From: Gemmatimonadota bacterium
Lineage (GTDB): Bacteria > Gemmatimonadota > Gemmatimonadetes > Gemmatimonadales > Gemmatimonadaceae
Reading direction: 5' to 3'
Assembly: GCA_023249375.1 (NCBI GenBank)
Contig: JAHFCT010000001.1
Coordinates: 150,112 to 214,111 of the forward strand
DNA length: 64,000 nucleotides
The notes below the pieces were generated by a model. That model made no database searches. It was given only the letters and a program-made list of their open reading frames with translations, and had not been told where the DNA came from. Shown here piece by piece: positions 29,058 through 36,991 of this stretch. Within the stretch, counting starts at the first letter, position 1. Every line of letters starts with the position of its first letter. Both the position numbers and the translations under genes were made by a program.

Positions 29058-30328
29058 GTTCCGCGGCGCGAATTGCGGCGATGGCAGCGCTCGTTTTCGC
29101 TGCCGCGAGCCCCGCGGCTGCCCAGAAGCCGGATAGCACCAAAGCAGCCATCGACTCCCTGACCGCCAGGCTTGAGCGCGCCGAAGAGGCGTTGAACCTG
29201 CTCCGGCAGCAGGTGGCGGCGCAGGATGAGTCGTCGGTGAAGACCAAGTCGGGGATGACGCTCGAGTGGAATGGCCGCGTCCTGATGAACGCATTCTCCA
29301 ATACGCGTCGCACCAACAACTCCGATGTGCCGACTACGGTGCGCGCGGACACGGCGAACGGCCTGCCCAACGGCGGCGCCGGCATGGAGATCCGCCAAAC
29401 CACCCTCGGCTTGGCCGTAAAATCTGCCAACGTGCTCGGCGCGCAGTTCCTTGGCGACCTCGATCTCGATTTCTTCGGCGGGCAGCTGTCCACGTTCGGC
29501 GGCCGCACGATGCCGGTGCTCCGCCTGCGCACGGCACGGGCCATTCTCACGTGGCCGGGCGTCGAACTGCTGCTGGGACAGGAGCAGCCGCTGGTGTCAA
29601 ACCTGAACCCTATCTCGCTTGCCGGCGTTGGCACGCCCGATTTCACCGCGTCGGGCAACCTGTGGTACTGGATTCCGCAGGTGCGGGTCACGGTGGAACA
29701 GAAGGGCAAGGTGCGATTCGGCGTATCGGGCGCCATCCTCGGGCCAATGACCGGCGACAATGTGGGCTCGTTCGACACCGACTTCGATGTGGCGGAGCGG
29801 TCGCGCCGTCCATTCTTCGAGGGCCGCGCGCGGGTGCGCTGGGGCGAGGGCGACCACGAGGCGGACATTGGCATCGGCGTGCATCAGGGTTGGCTTGCTC
29901 CGGCGCTGCACTCGATGATTTCCCACCATTTCGTGACGGCTGACGCGCTCGTTCCCTTCGGCCGGATCTTCGAGTTCCGCGGCGAGTGGTTCAGCGGCAA
30001 CGGCACGCGCGTGCTTGGCGGCGGCGCCGTTGGCCAGCTCTTTGGAAAGGCGGGCGTCGTCGTGCGCGGGAGCGGCGGGTGGGGGCAGCTGAACATGAAG
30101 CCGTCGCCGCGAGTGCTGGTGGGCGCGGGCTATGGTTACGACGATCCCAGAGATTCGGATCTCACCGCGTCGGGCCGGCTAAAGAACGTCACCAGCGAAC
30201 TGCACTCGATCGTGCATCCCGGCGGGCCGCTGGTGTTCAGCTTTGAATGGCGGCGCACGACTACGACACTTACGACGCGGTCGTGGGCGAACGACCACCT
30301 GAACTTTGGCGCGGGCTTCGAGTTCTAG
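29033..30328 (+). CDS. Predicted outer-membrane porin-like beta-barrel protein
   Basis: A 431-residue exported protein: signal peptide with an Ala-rich core ending AAAQ (about residue 31), then a coiled coil (AIDSLTARLERAEEALNLL) and a long series of alternating amphipathic beta strands. It ends in an aromatic residue (HLNFGAGFEF), as outer-membrane barrels do. The layout (N-terminal coiled coil, then barrel) resembles phosphate-selective or OprP-like porins and DcaP-type porins, but I do not recognise a specific family. The ATG at 29033 precedes the signal peptide directly. It is divergent from the cupredoxin-kinase operon with a 32-bp spacer. Confidence 0.7.
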   Translation: MTLQTSRSSSAARIAAMAALVFAAASPAAAQKPDSTKAAIDSLTARLERAEEALNLLRQQVAAQDESSVKTKSGMTLEWNGRVLMNAFSNTRRTNNSDVPTTVRADTANGLPNGGAGMEIRQTTLGLAVKSANVLGAQFLGDLDLDFFGGQLSTFGGRTMPVLRLRTARAILTWPGVELLLGQEQPLVSNLNPISLAGVGTPDFTASGNLWYWIPQVRVTVEQKGKVRFGVSGAILGPMTGDNVGSFDTDFDVAERSRRPFFEGRARVRWGEGDHEADIGIGVHQGWLAPALHSMISHHFVTADALVPFGRIFEFRGEWFSGNGTRVLGGGAVGQLFGKAGVVVRGSGGWGQLNMKPSPRVLVGAGYGYDDPRDSDLTASGRLKNVTSELHSIVHPGGPLVFSFEWRRTTTTLTTRSWANDHLNFGAGFEF

Positions 30329-30337
30329 GCTGCTCGG

Positions 30338-30826
30338 CTAGCCGGCGACTCGCGGCGTGGCGTGCAACGTCACCTCGTCACCGACGCGCAGGTCGCCGTC
30401 CCCGCGCACGCAAGCGTACACGCGGCTCCAGCCGGGGAACTTCTTCTGCGAGATGCGGTTGGAATCGTCGTCCGCGAAGGACGGCCGGATGTTCGTGCAC
30501 GGTGAGGCAAACGCGGTGATCTCCACCGCGATGTCTCCCACGCGCAGCACCGCGCCCGGCACGACGGCGTTCCAATCGAGGCCGCGAATGGTGAGATTCT
30601 CGCCGGTCGTCCCCGCGGCAATGACGTGCCCTTCACGTTGCAGCGCCTCGATGAGATCCATCGAATAGAGGCAGAGCGCGCGATCGGGGCCGCCGTGGTG
30701 CCGCAGATCGCGCTGGCCGTCTCCGTCGAGTCCCACCGGGCTGACGCGCGCGGCGTCCACCGGAAGCTTGGGCACGCCGCCTCGCGACACGTTGATCGAT
30801 ACTATCACACCCCGTTCACCGGCCAT
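30338..30826 (-). CDS. MOSC-domain protein
   Basis: A 162-residue stand-alone MOSC domain (molybdenum cofactor sulfurase C-terminal fold). Family segments are GLDGDGQRDLRHHGGPDRAL, AGTTGENLTIRGLDW, and the cysteine in ASPCTNIRP, which in relatives binds or acts on the cofactor. Small MOSC proteins (YiiM-, YuaD-type) bind molybdopterin and help reduce N-hydroxylated compounds. Its start overlaps the rRNA methyltransferase stop by 11 nt. It closes the msrP-msrQ operon, and MsrP is itself a molybdoenzyme, so a cofactor-related role is plausible (inference). Confidence 0.88.
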   Translation of the reverse strand: MAGERGVIVSINVSRGGVPKLPVDAARVSPVGLDGDGQRDLRHHGGPDRALCLYSMDLIEALQREGHVIAAGTTGENLTIRGLDWNAVVPGAVLRVGDIAVEITAFASPCTNIRPSFADDDSNRISQKKFPGWSRVYACVRGDGDLRVGDEVTLHATPRVAG

Positions 30827-32018
30827 CTGCGGTCACCTCCGCGGTGATCAGACGAACGGGAATGCCGCCGTTCGTCGATTTCCATTGCGCTCCGAACTGC
30901 AGCTTCACCTGCCGCTCCAGGTCACGGTCGGCGCTGAGCATCGCCATCCGCCAGCCGATGGCGTGCGCCCGCGCGACATTGCCGAGCTGAGCGAAGAGGT
31001 TGCGCAGCGGCTGCTTGTCGCCCACGCGCAACCCGTACGGCGGGTTGACGACGATCAGTCCGGGCCCTGCCGGCACCTGCAGTGCGCTCACCGACTGCTG
31101 CGCAATGGTGAGATCGCCCAACACGCCCGCGCGCTCGGCGTTGGCCTGCGTGGCGCTCACCGCACCCGCATCGCGGTCGCTTGCCAGAATCGGAACGCCG
31201 GCATTCGGCCGCACCGCGTCCGCGGCCTCCTTTTGCACTTTGCGCCAACGGCCCTTGTCGTGGCCGGGCCATTGTTCAAAGGCAAATTCGCGATGCAGTC
31301 CTGGCGCGATGCGCCGCGCGATCATCGCCGCCTCGATGGGAATCGTCCCTGAGCCGCACATGGGATCGGCCAGCGGCGTGCGTCCGTCCCAGCCCGCGCC
31401 GAGCAGCATGGCCGCGGCCAGCGTCTCGCGCAGCGGTGCCTTGGCGGTGGCCAGCCGATACCCGCGGCGATGCAGCAGCTCACCGGAGGTGTCGGCGCTG
31501 AGCAACAGGTGATCGCGGAACAGCCGCACGATGAAGAGCTGCCCCGCCTCGCTCGCCGTGTCGTCGCCCGCCGCATCTGCGCCCGCCGCGTCGTCGTCGT
31601 GCGCCGCGTTTGCTGCCTGCACGCCCGGCACGCGGAGCTCAAGCGCGTCCATGAGCCGCTGGGCCACGGCACCCGAATGATAGAGCCGTGACTTTCGGCA
31701 CGTGACGCGAAAGCGCACCGAGCGTCCCGGCGTGACGACCGTCTCCCAGGGAATGCGTCGCGCGTGCTTTTCGACGTCGCCGAACGTCAGCGCCTTGAAG
31801 TGCGCCAGCCTCACGATGACGCGGCTAGCCGTGCGCAGATGCAAGTTGGCGCGCATCACATCGCGCGGCGTCAGCAGCGCCGACACCGCGCCGGGTTCTT
31901 CGCCGGTCACGGCGATGTCGAGCGCCGCGAGTTCCTGCCGCGCCAGCGGCTCGAGGCCGGGCGCGGTGATGATCAGGGCGTCACGCGGTGCGGGGGCGCT
32001 CTCGCGGCGAGGTGGCAT
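30816..32018 (-). CDS. THUMP-domain class I methyltransferase, RlmL/YcbY N-terminal type (23S rRNA m2G)
   Basis: A 400-residue RNA methyltransferase with an N-terminal ferredoxin-like/THUMP half (LIITAPGLEPLARQELAAL, in pieces, to about residue 130) and a C-terminal Rossmann methyltransferase. SAM-binding is in DPMCGSGTIPIEAA, and the catalytic NPPY tetrad is at residues 325-328 (VVNPPYGLRVG), the signature of N2-guanine methylation. It corresponds to the RlmL half of E. coli YcbY without the RlmK part. An acidic Ala/Asp-rich insert (about 135-158) separates THUMP and catalytic halves. The ATG at 32018 overlaps the end of msrQ by 38 nt. Confidence 0.9.
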   Translation of the reverse strand: MPPRRESAPAPRDALIITAPGLEPLARQELAALDIAVTGEEPGAVSALLTPRDVMRANLHLRTASRVIVRLAHFKALTFGDVEKHARRIPWETVVTPGRSVRFRVTCRKSRLYHSGAVAQRLMDALELRVPGVQAANAAHDDDAAGADAAGDDTASEAGQLFIVRLFRDHLLLSADTSGELLHRRGYRLATAKAPLRETLAAAMLLGAGWDGRTPLADPMCGSGTIPIEAAMIARRIAPGLHREFAFEQWPGHDKGRWRKVQKEAADAVRPNAGVPILASDRDAGAVSATQANAERAGVLGDLTIAQQSVSALQVPAGPGLIVVNPPYGLRVGDKQPLRNLFAQLGNVARAHAIGWRMAMLSADRDLERQVKLQFGAQWKSTNGGIPVRLITAEVTADGR

Positions 32019-32658
32019 GCACTGAAGTGTCGCGCCGCGCGTACCAGATGCGCCAGCCAAGGAGCGCCGCAAAGGTCACGGTATAGATGATGGGTTCTTC
32101 GATGTCCGCCTTGACCGACATCCACCAGTGCGTCACGCCGAGCAGCGGCACGACATACGCCAACCGATGCAGCGTCACCCAGCGCTTCTTCATTCGGGCG
32201 ATCGATGCCCGCGTGGACGTCAGCGCGAGCGGCACCATGAGGAGCAGCGCAAAGAAGCCGACGATGATGTACTTGCGCTTGGTGAGGTCGTCGCTGAGCT
32301 GCGCCACATCGAACTGGAGGTCGAGCAGCACATACCACGAGAAATGCGTGAGCCCGACGAAGAAGGCCGTCAGGCCGAACGTGCGGCGGTCCTTCTGCAC
32401 CCAGTTCCAGCCGAGGATGCGCCGCACCGGCGTCACCGCGAGCGCCGTCACCAAGTACTTGATGGTGAGCTGGCCGAGGATCTGCTCCCCGTCCTTCACC
32501 GGATTCGATCCAAGCCATCGCGTGCCGAGGAGGAAGTCCGAGAGGACGCCGGCAATTACCGCCACGCCGGGAACGATCACCGAAATCCAGACCGCCCACT
32601 TCCACCACCGCGGGCGCTGCACGGCGCGCACGCGGGTCCATATCGCCATCATCTGCAT
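31981..32658 (-). CDS. msrQ: MsrQ heme-binding membrane subunit of the periplasmic methionine sulfoxide reductase
   Basis: A 225-residue six-helix membrane protein of the ferric-reductase-like family that feeds electrons from the quinone pool to MsrP. Candidate heme His residues are in GLTHFSWYVLLD, TLHRLAYVV and GVTHWWMSV. NPVKDGEQILGQ and TPVRRILGW are typical MsrQ segments. The ATG at 32658 shares a base with the msrP stop (TGATG), which fixes this start; a longer frame upstream is antisense-free but overlaps msrP and lacks homology. It works with MsrP to repair oxidised methionine in periplasmic proteins. Confidence 0.92.
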   Translation of the reverse strand: MQMMAIWTRVRAVQRPRWWKWAVWISVIVPGVAVIAGVLSDFLLGTRWLGSNPVKDGEQILGQLTIKYLVTALAVTPVRRILGWNWVQKDRRTFGLTAFFVGLTHFSWYVLLDLQFDVAQLSDDLTKRKYIIVGFFALLLMVPLALTSTRASIARMKKRWVTLHRLAYVVPLLGVTHWWMSVKADIEEPIIYTVTFAALLGWRIWYARRDTSVHATSPRERPRTA

Positions 32659-33605
32659 CAGTAGTTCTTGCGAAGGTCCATGCCTGCGTAGAGCGACGCC
32701 ACCTGATCGGCGTAGCCGTTGAACATCAGCGTCGGACGGCGCAGGAACTCGCCAATGCGGCGTTCCTTGGCCTGGCTCCAGCGCGGATGATCGACTGTGG
32801 GGTTCACGTTGCAGTAGAAACCGTATTCGTCGGGGGCGGACGTGTTCCACGCCGTCACCGGCATACGGTCGGTCAGCCGGATGTGCACAATGGATTTAAT
32901 GCCCTTGAAACCGTACTTCCACGGGACCACCAACCGCAGCGGCGCGCCGTTCTGGTTGGGCAAATCGCGCCCGTAGACACCGGTGGCGAGCAGCGCCAAC
33001 GGATGCATCGCCTCGTCGAGCCGCAGCCCTTCGGTGTATGGCCAGCGGAGCACGGACGACCGCTGGCCCGGCATGCGCGCGGGATCGTACAGCGTCGTGA
33101 ACTCCACGAACTTGGCGCTCGGCGCCGGCTCGGCGCGCTTGAGCACGTCGGCGAGCATGATGCCGCGCCACGGGATGACCATCGACCACGCTTCAACGCA
33201 GCGATGGCGATAGATGCGGTCTTCGACCTTGGACCCCTTGAGGAAGTCGTCGAGCGCAAAGTCGCCCGGCTTCTTGACGAGGCCGTCGATCTTGACTGTC
33301 CACGGGCGCGGCTTGAAGCCCTTCGCTTCGACGGCGGGATCGTCCTTGCCCGTGCCGAACTCGTAGAAGTTGTTGTAGCTCGTGACATCCATCCACGGCG
33401 TGGGCTTGTCGTCGGGCTGCAGCCCGAACGGCGTGCCGACGGCCTGCTGAGCGTCCGCCCGCTTCGCGAGCAGCGCACTGGCGCCAGCGATGGCGCCCAC
33501 GGTCAGTCCCGCGGCGGCGAGCCACTCGCGACGGGAGAGATACAGCGATTCGGGGGTGATCTCGGACGAACGGAGATCCCTGGGGACGGAAGGGCGTATC
33601 AGCAT
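32658..33605 (-). CDS. msrP: MsrP periplasmic protein-methionine-sulfoxide reductase, molybdopterin subunit
   Basis: A 315-residue molybdoenzyme (YedY/MsrP) of the sulfite-oxidase fold. The N-terminus carries a twin-arginine signal ([19 protein letters not shown], Arg25-Arg26), so it is exported folded through Tat. The molybdenum-ligating cysteine is Cys136 in [17 protein letters not shown]. Other typical segments are [31 protein letters not shown] and the [14 protein letters not shown]-terminus. It reduces methionine sulfoxide residues in periplasmic proteins with electrons from MsrQ, encoded immediately downstream. I use the ATG at 33605, close to the family length; the frame is open for another 122 codons upstream without homology. 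A 12-bp palindrome lies 30 bp before the start. Confidence 0.95.
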   Translation of the reverse strand: MLIRPSVPRDLRSSEITPESLYLSRREWLAAAGLTVGAIAGASALLAKRADAQQAVGTPFGLQPDDKPTPWMDVTSYNNFYEFGTGKDDPAVEAKGFKPRPWTVKIDGLVKKPGDFALDDFLKGSKVEDRIYRHRCVEAWSMVIPWRGIMLADVLKRAEPAPSAKFVEFTTLYDPARMPGQRSSVLRWPYTEGLRLDEAMHPLALLATGVYGRDLPNQNGAPLRLVVPWKYGFKGIKSIVHIRLTDRMPVTAWNTSAPDEYGFYCNVNPTVDHPRWSQAKERRIGEFLRRPTLMFNGYADQVASLYAGMDLRKNY

Positions 33606-33634
33606 GCGCGTGGAGTTGGGGAGCCGGCAATGCC

Positions 33635-33646
33635 GTGAACGTTCAC
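33635..33646. promoter_or_regulatory. 12-bp perfect palindrome upstream of msrP
   Basis: GTGAACGTTCAC reads identically on both strands and lies 30-41 bp upstream of the msrP ATG, within the 201-bp gap shared with the divergent mscS gene. It could be an operator for a dimeric regulator. The rest of this gap holds only a short 13-bp-spaced direct repeat (TCGTTCGTCCC at 33756 and 33769). Confidence 0.4.
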
Positions 33647-33806
33647 CGAGGTACCCGCCGACGGGCTGACGGGTCCGTGCGATGAGCGTAACTTCAGGGA
33701 CAGGCCGCGGGCAACCTCTTGGTCCGCGACCCGAAGAACGCGCGCCGACCGCCGATCGTTCGTCCCGCTCGTTCGTCCCCGTCGCCCCGCACCCGCCCGC
33801 CACCCG

Positions 33807-34904
33807 ATGCAAGTCGCCGACACCACGGGAACTCTGTCGCAGTCCGCCGCCGTGCGCTTGCTGGCGGGCGGGAGTTTCCTTGGCAATTCCCCGCAGCGCT
33901 GGCTGCAGGCGCTGGCGGCGGCGTTCGCGGGTGTCGCGATCTTGTGGCTCCTCCGCCGCGTCACGGAACACCGGCTCGCCAAGCTCGCCGCGCAGACCGA
34001 CACGGTGGCCGACGATTTTGCCATCGAGCTGGTGCGCGGCATCAAGACGTCGCTCTTCGTTTTCGTCGCGCTTGTCGGCATCGACGCGTTCATCGTCTTC
34101 CCGCCGCCGGCGGACGAGGCGGTGCGCATCATCAAGATTCTGGCACTGGTGCTGCAGGGTTTTGCGTGGACCAATGTCATCGTCACGTTTTGGCTCGAAC
34201 AGTGGGCCCGCAACAACCCGAGGCAGAGCGACCGCACCACCATCGCCGCGCTTGGCTTCGGCGTACGGCTGGTCCTGTGGAGCCTGCTCGTCCTGCTTGC
34301 CCTGCAGAACTACGGCGTCAACATCACGACCCTGATCACCGGCCTCGGCGTGGGCGGCATTGCCATCGCCCTAGCCGTGCAGAACATCCTCGGCGATCTC
34401 TTCGCCGCGCTGTCCATCGTGCTCGACAAACCGTTCGTGCTGGGCGATTTCGTCGCCGTCGATCAGATCGAAGGCACCGTAGAGAAAGTCGGGCTGAAGA
34501 CCACGCGGATTCGCAGCGTCAACGGCGAGCTCGTGATCTTCTCCAACGCCGACCTGTTGCGCAGCCGCATTCGCAACATGGCGCGGCGTGAAGGGCGCCG
34601 GTATGTCGTGCATACGGCGGTGGCGCTCAACACCGACGCGGTGCTGCTGTCGCGCATTCCGGAAATATTCAGGCAGGCCGTCGAGGGGCAGCCGTACGTC
34701 ACGCTGCAGCGATCACATCTGATCGGCACGACGCCGGCGGGGCACGAGTTCGAAACCGCGTTCTATGTGACGCACCCCGAGTGGGCCATCGCGCTCGACG
34801 CCCGGCAGGCGATCTTGCTGCGCGTCTACTCCGCGTTCCAGCGCGAAGGCATCACGCTGGCCTCCGGCGTCGCGACCGTGACCTCGATGCGAGGCACGGC
34901 GTGA
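33807..34904 (+). CDS. MscS-family mechanosensitive ion channel
   Basis: A 365-residue small-conductance mechanosensitive channel. Four hydrophobic helices precede the pore-lining TM3 ([20 protein letters not shown]), followed by the beta domain [21 protein letters not shown] (in part) and [21 protein letters not shown], all diagnostic of MscS. The extra N-terminal helices make it longer than E. coli MscS (286 residues). It opens during hypo-osmotic shock to release solutes. Its TGA overlaps the GTG of the polysaccharide ABC permease (GTGA), an unexpected partner that suggests common transcription with the envelope genes. Confidence 0.94.
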   Translation: MQVADTTGTLSQSAAVRLLAGGSFLGNSPQRWLQALAAAFAGVAILWLLRRVTEHRLAKLAAQTDTVADDFAIELVRGIKTSLFVFVALVGIDAFIVFPPPADEAVRIIKILALVLQGFAWTNVIVTFWLEQWARNNPRQSDRTTIAALGFGVRLVLWSLLVLLALQNYGVNITTLITGLGVGGIAIALAVQNILGDLFAALSIVLDKPFVLGDFVAVDQIEGTVEKVGLKTTRIRSVNGELVIFSNADLLRSRIRNMARREGRRYVVHTAVALNTDAVLLSRIPEIFRQAVEGQPYVTLQRSHLIGTTPAGHEFETAFYVTHPEWAIALDARQAILLRVYSAFQREGITLASGVATVTSMRGTA

Positions 34905-35728
34905 GCGACGCTCCCGTCGTGCGCATTGGCGCGGGTGACGCGTCGCCGCTGCGCACCGCGCGCGAGCTGTGGATGTACCGCGACCTCTTCAGCGCGCTCG
35001 GCGTGCGCGACCTGCGGCTGCGCTACCGCCAGACGGCGCTCGGCGTCGCGTGGGTCGTGCTGCAGCCGCTGCTGGCCGCCGGCATCTTTTCGTTCGTCTT
35101 TGGACGCATCGCCAAGGTCCCCACCGACGGGCAGCCGTATCTGCTCTTTTCGCTGGCGGCGCTGATCGGCTGGAACTTCTTCTCGAGCGTGCTGACGCGC
35201 GCCAGCACGAGCCTCATCCAGAATCCACAGCTCGTCACGCGCGTCTACTTTCCGCGGCTCATCCTGCCACTCGCCGTCGTCCCCGCCGCGTTCGTGGACC
35301 TGCTGGTGACCGTTGCCGCGTTCGTCGTCATCCTGTTCGCGCAGGGACGTGCGCCCGTCGCGACGTTCATCGCGTTGCCGCTGGTCGTGCTGCTGTTCGG
35401 CGCGCTGGCACTCGGCACCGGCTTTGCCGCCGCCGCGCTCGCCGTGCGCTACCGCGACGTACAGTACCTGCTGCCGGTGGCCATCCAAATGGCGCTGTAC
35501 GCGAGCCCGGTGGCGTACTCGGCGTCGGCGGTGCCGGCCAGGTGGATGCAGCTCTACTATCTCAACCCGCTCGCCGCACCCATCGAGTTGATGCGCTGGT
35601 CGCTGCTCGGCACGCCCGCGCCCGCGTTCAACCACCTGGCGTACAGCATTGCCGCCGCCCTCACGCTATGGCTGGCCGGCACGTGGATCTTCCGCCGCAT
35701 CGAGCAGAGCTTCGCCGATGAAATCTGA
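34901..35728 (+). CDS. Polysaccharide ABC-2 type export permease (Wzm-like)
   Basis: A 275-residue membrane component of an O-antigen/teichoic-acid type ABC exporter (Wzm/TagG/KpsM). N-terminal RDLRLRYRQTALGVAWVVLQ is the conserved amphipathic entry of the family, followed by six helices (for example YLLFSLAALIGWNFFSS and the ALAVRYRDVQYLLPVAIQMA segment) and a C-terminal hydrophobic end. It moves a lipid-linked polysaccharide across the inner membrane together with the ATPase encoded next, whose gene overlaps by 11 nt. The GTG at 34901 overlaps the mscS stop. Confidence 0.92.
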   Translation: MSDAPVVRIGAGDASPLRTARELWMYRDLFSALGVRDLRLRYRQTALGVAWVVLQPLLAAGIFSFVFGRIAKVPTDGQPYLLFSLAALIGWNFFSSVLTRASTSLIQNPQLVTRVYFPRLILPLAVVPAAFVDLLVTVAAFVVILFAQGRAPVATFIALPLVVLLFGALALGTGFAAAALAVRYRDVQYLLPVAIQMALYASPVAYSASAVPARWMQLYYLNPLAAPIELMRWSLLGTPAPAFNHLAYSIAAALTLWLAGTWIFRRIEQSFADEI

Positions 35729-36953
35729 CACGGTCGCCATCCGCGCCGACGGACTCGGCAAGTCATACCGCATTGGCGGCGGGCCGCGTGCGACGACGCT
35801 GGCGGAGCGGCTGGTCAATGCGGTGCGTCATCCGTTTGGACGCGGCGCGGGCGAGATCTTCTGGGCCCTGCGCGACGCGTCGTTCGAGATTCCGCGCGGA
35901 CAGGCGGTGGGCATCATCGGCCGCAATGGCGCCGGCAAGAGCACGATGCTCAAGCTGCTCAGCCGCATCACGACGCCGACCACGGGCTGGGCCGAGCTGC
36001 ACGGCCGCGTCGGATCGCTCATCGAGGTCGGCACAGGATTTCATCCCGAGCTCACCGGGCGCGAGAATGTCTACCTGAACGGCGCGATCCTCGGCATGCG
36101 CCGCCACGAGGTGACGCGTCGCTTTGACGAAATCGTCGACTTTGCCGGCATCGAGCGCTTCATCGACACGCCGGTCAAGCGCTACAGCAGCGGCATGTAC
36201 ATGCGCCTGGCATTTGCGGTGGCATCAAGCCTCGACGCCGAGATTCTCGTCATCGACGAGGTGCTCGCGGTGGGCGACCTCGAGTTTCAGCGCAAATGCC
36301 TCGGCAAGATGGGCGAGGTGGCGGGCGCCGGCCGCACGGTGCTGTTCGTCAGCCACTCGCTGCACGCGATATCCACGCTCACCTCGCGCACGCTGGTACT
36401 CGACGGCGGCCGCATCGCCTTTGATGGCACGACCACGGACGGACTGGCGTTCTACCGCGCGTTGCAGGCGGCGGGGGCGGATTCGGCGCACGCGTATCGC
36501 GCGCCCTCGGGCCGATCGGGCGTCCATCTGGTGGACGGGCGTGTCGTCACGTCCATCAGCGACGGCCAGCAGCGCCACGGCGAGCCGCTCGCATTCGACT
36601 TCACGCTCGACGTGCCGGAACCGGTGAGTCAGCTCTGCTTCTCCGTGCACGTGATGGACGAGACAGACCGCGCCGTGTGCCACTTCTGGATCTATGGCGA
36701 TGGGCCTTCGTTCCGAAACGCCACGGGCCGCTTCAACGTGCGCATCGACGTGCCGAAGTTCCGCCTGGTGATGGGGCGCTACACCATCACCGTCTGGGTG
36801 ACCGACCGCGCGACGCACAACATCTTCGAGCACCTCACCAACTTGTGCCCGTTCGAGGTCACGATGGACGGTCTCACGCGTCCGGACTACGAGTGGAGCC
36901 CGGATTACATGGTGTACGCCGAGGATTACAGCTACGGCGTGACGCGAGCGTAG
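35718..36953 (+). CDS. Polysaccharide ABC exporter ATPase with C-terminal glycan-binding domain (Wzt-like)
   Basis: A 411-residue ATPase that powers the adjacent permease. Walker A is GRNGAGKST (68-76), the signature is YSSGM (156-160) in place of LSGGQ, as usual in Wzt/TagH, Walker B is ILVIDE (176-181) and the switch His is in VSHS. The residues after about 255 form a Wzt C-terminal beta-sandwich domain (FTLDVPEPVSQLCFSVHVMD, DGPSFRNATGRFNV), which in characterised systems recognises the capped end of the finished polysaccharide before export. Start ATG at 35718 inside the permease gene end. Confidence 0.93.
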   Translation: MKSDTVAIRADGLGKSYRIGGGPRATTLAERLVNAVRHPFGRGAGEIFWALRDASFEIPRGQAVGIIGRNGAGKSTMLKLLSRITTPTTGWAELHGRVGSLIEVGTGFHPELTGRENVYLNGAILGMRRHEVTRRFDEIVDFAGIERFIDTPVKRYSSGMYMRLAFAVASSLDAEILVIDEVLAVGDLEFQRKCLGKMGEVAGAGRTVLFVSHSLHAISTLTSRTLVLDGGRIAFDGTTTDGLAFYRALQAAGADSAHAYRAPSGRSGVHLVDGRVVTSISDGQQRHGEPLAFDFTLDVPEPVSQLCFSVHVMDETDRAVCHFWIYGDGPSFRNATGRFNVRIDVPKFRLVMGRYTITVWVTDRATHNIFEHLTNLCPFEVTMDGLTRPDYEWSPDYMVYAEDYSYGVTRA

Positions 36954-36991
36954 CCGAACGCGACGTACGGGGTGGTCGCGGCGCCCGGTAC

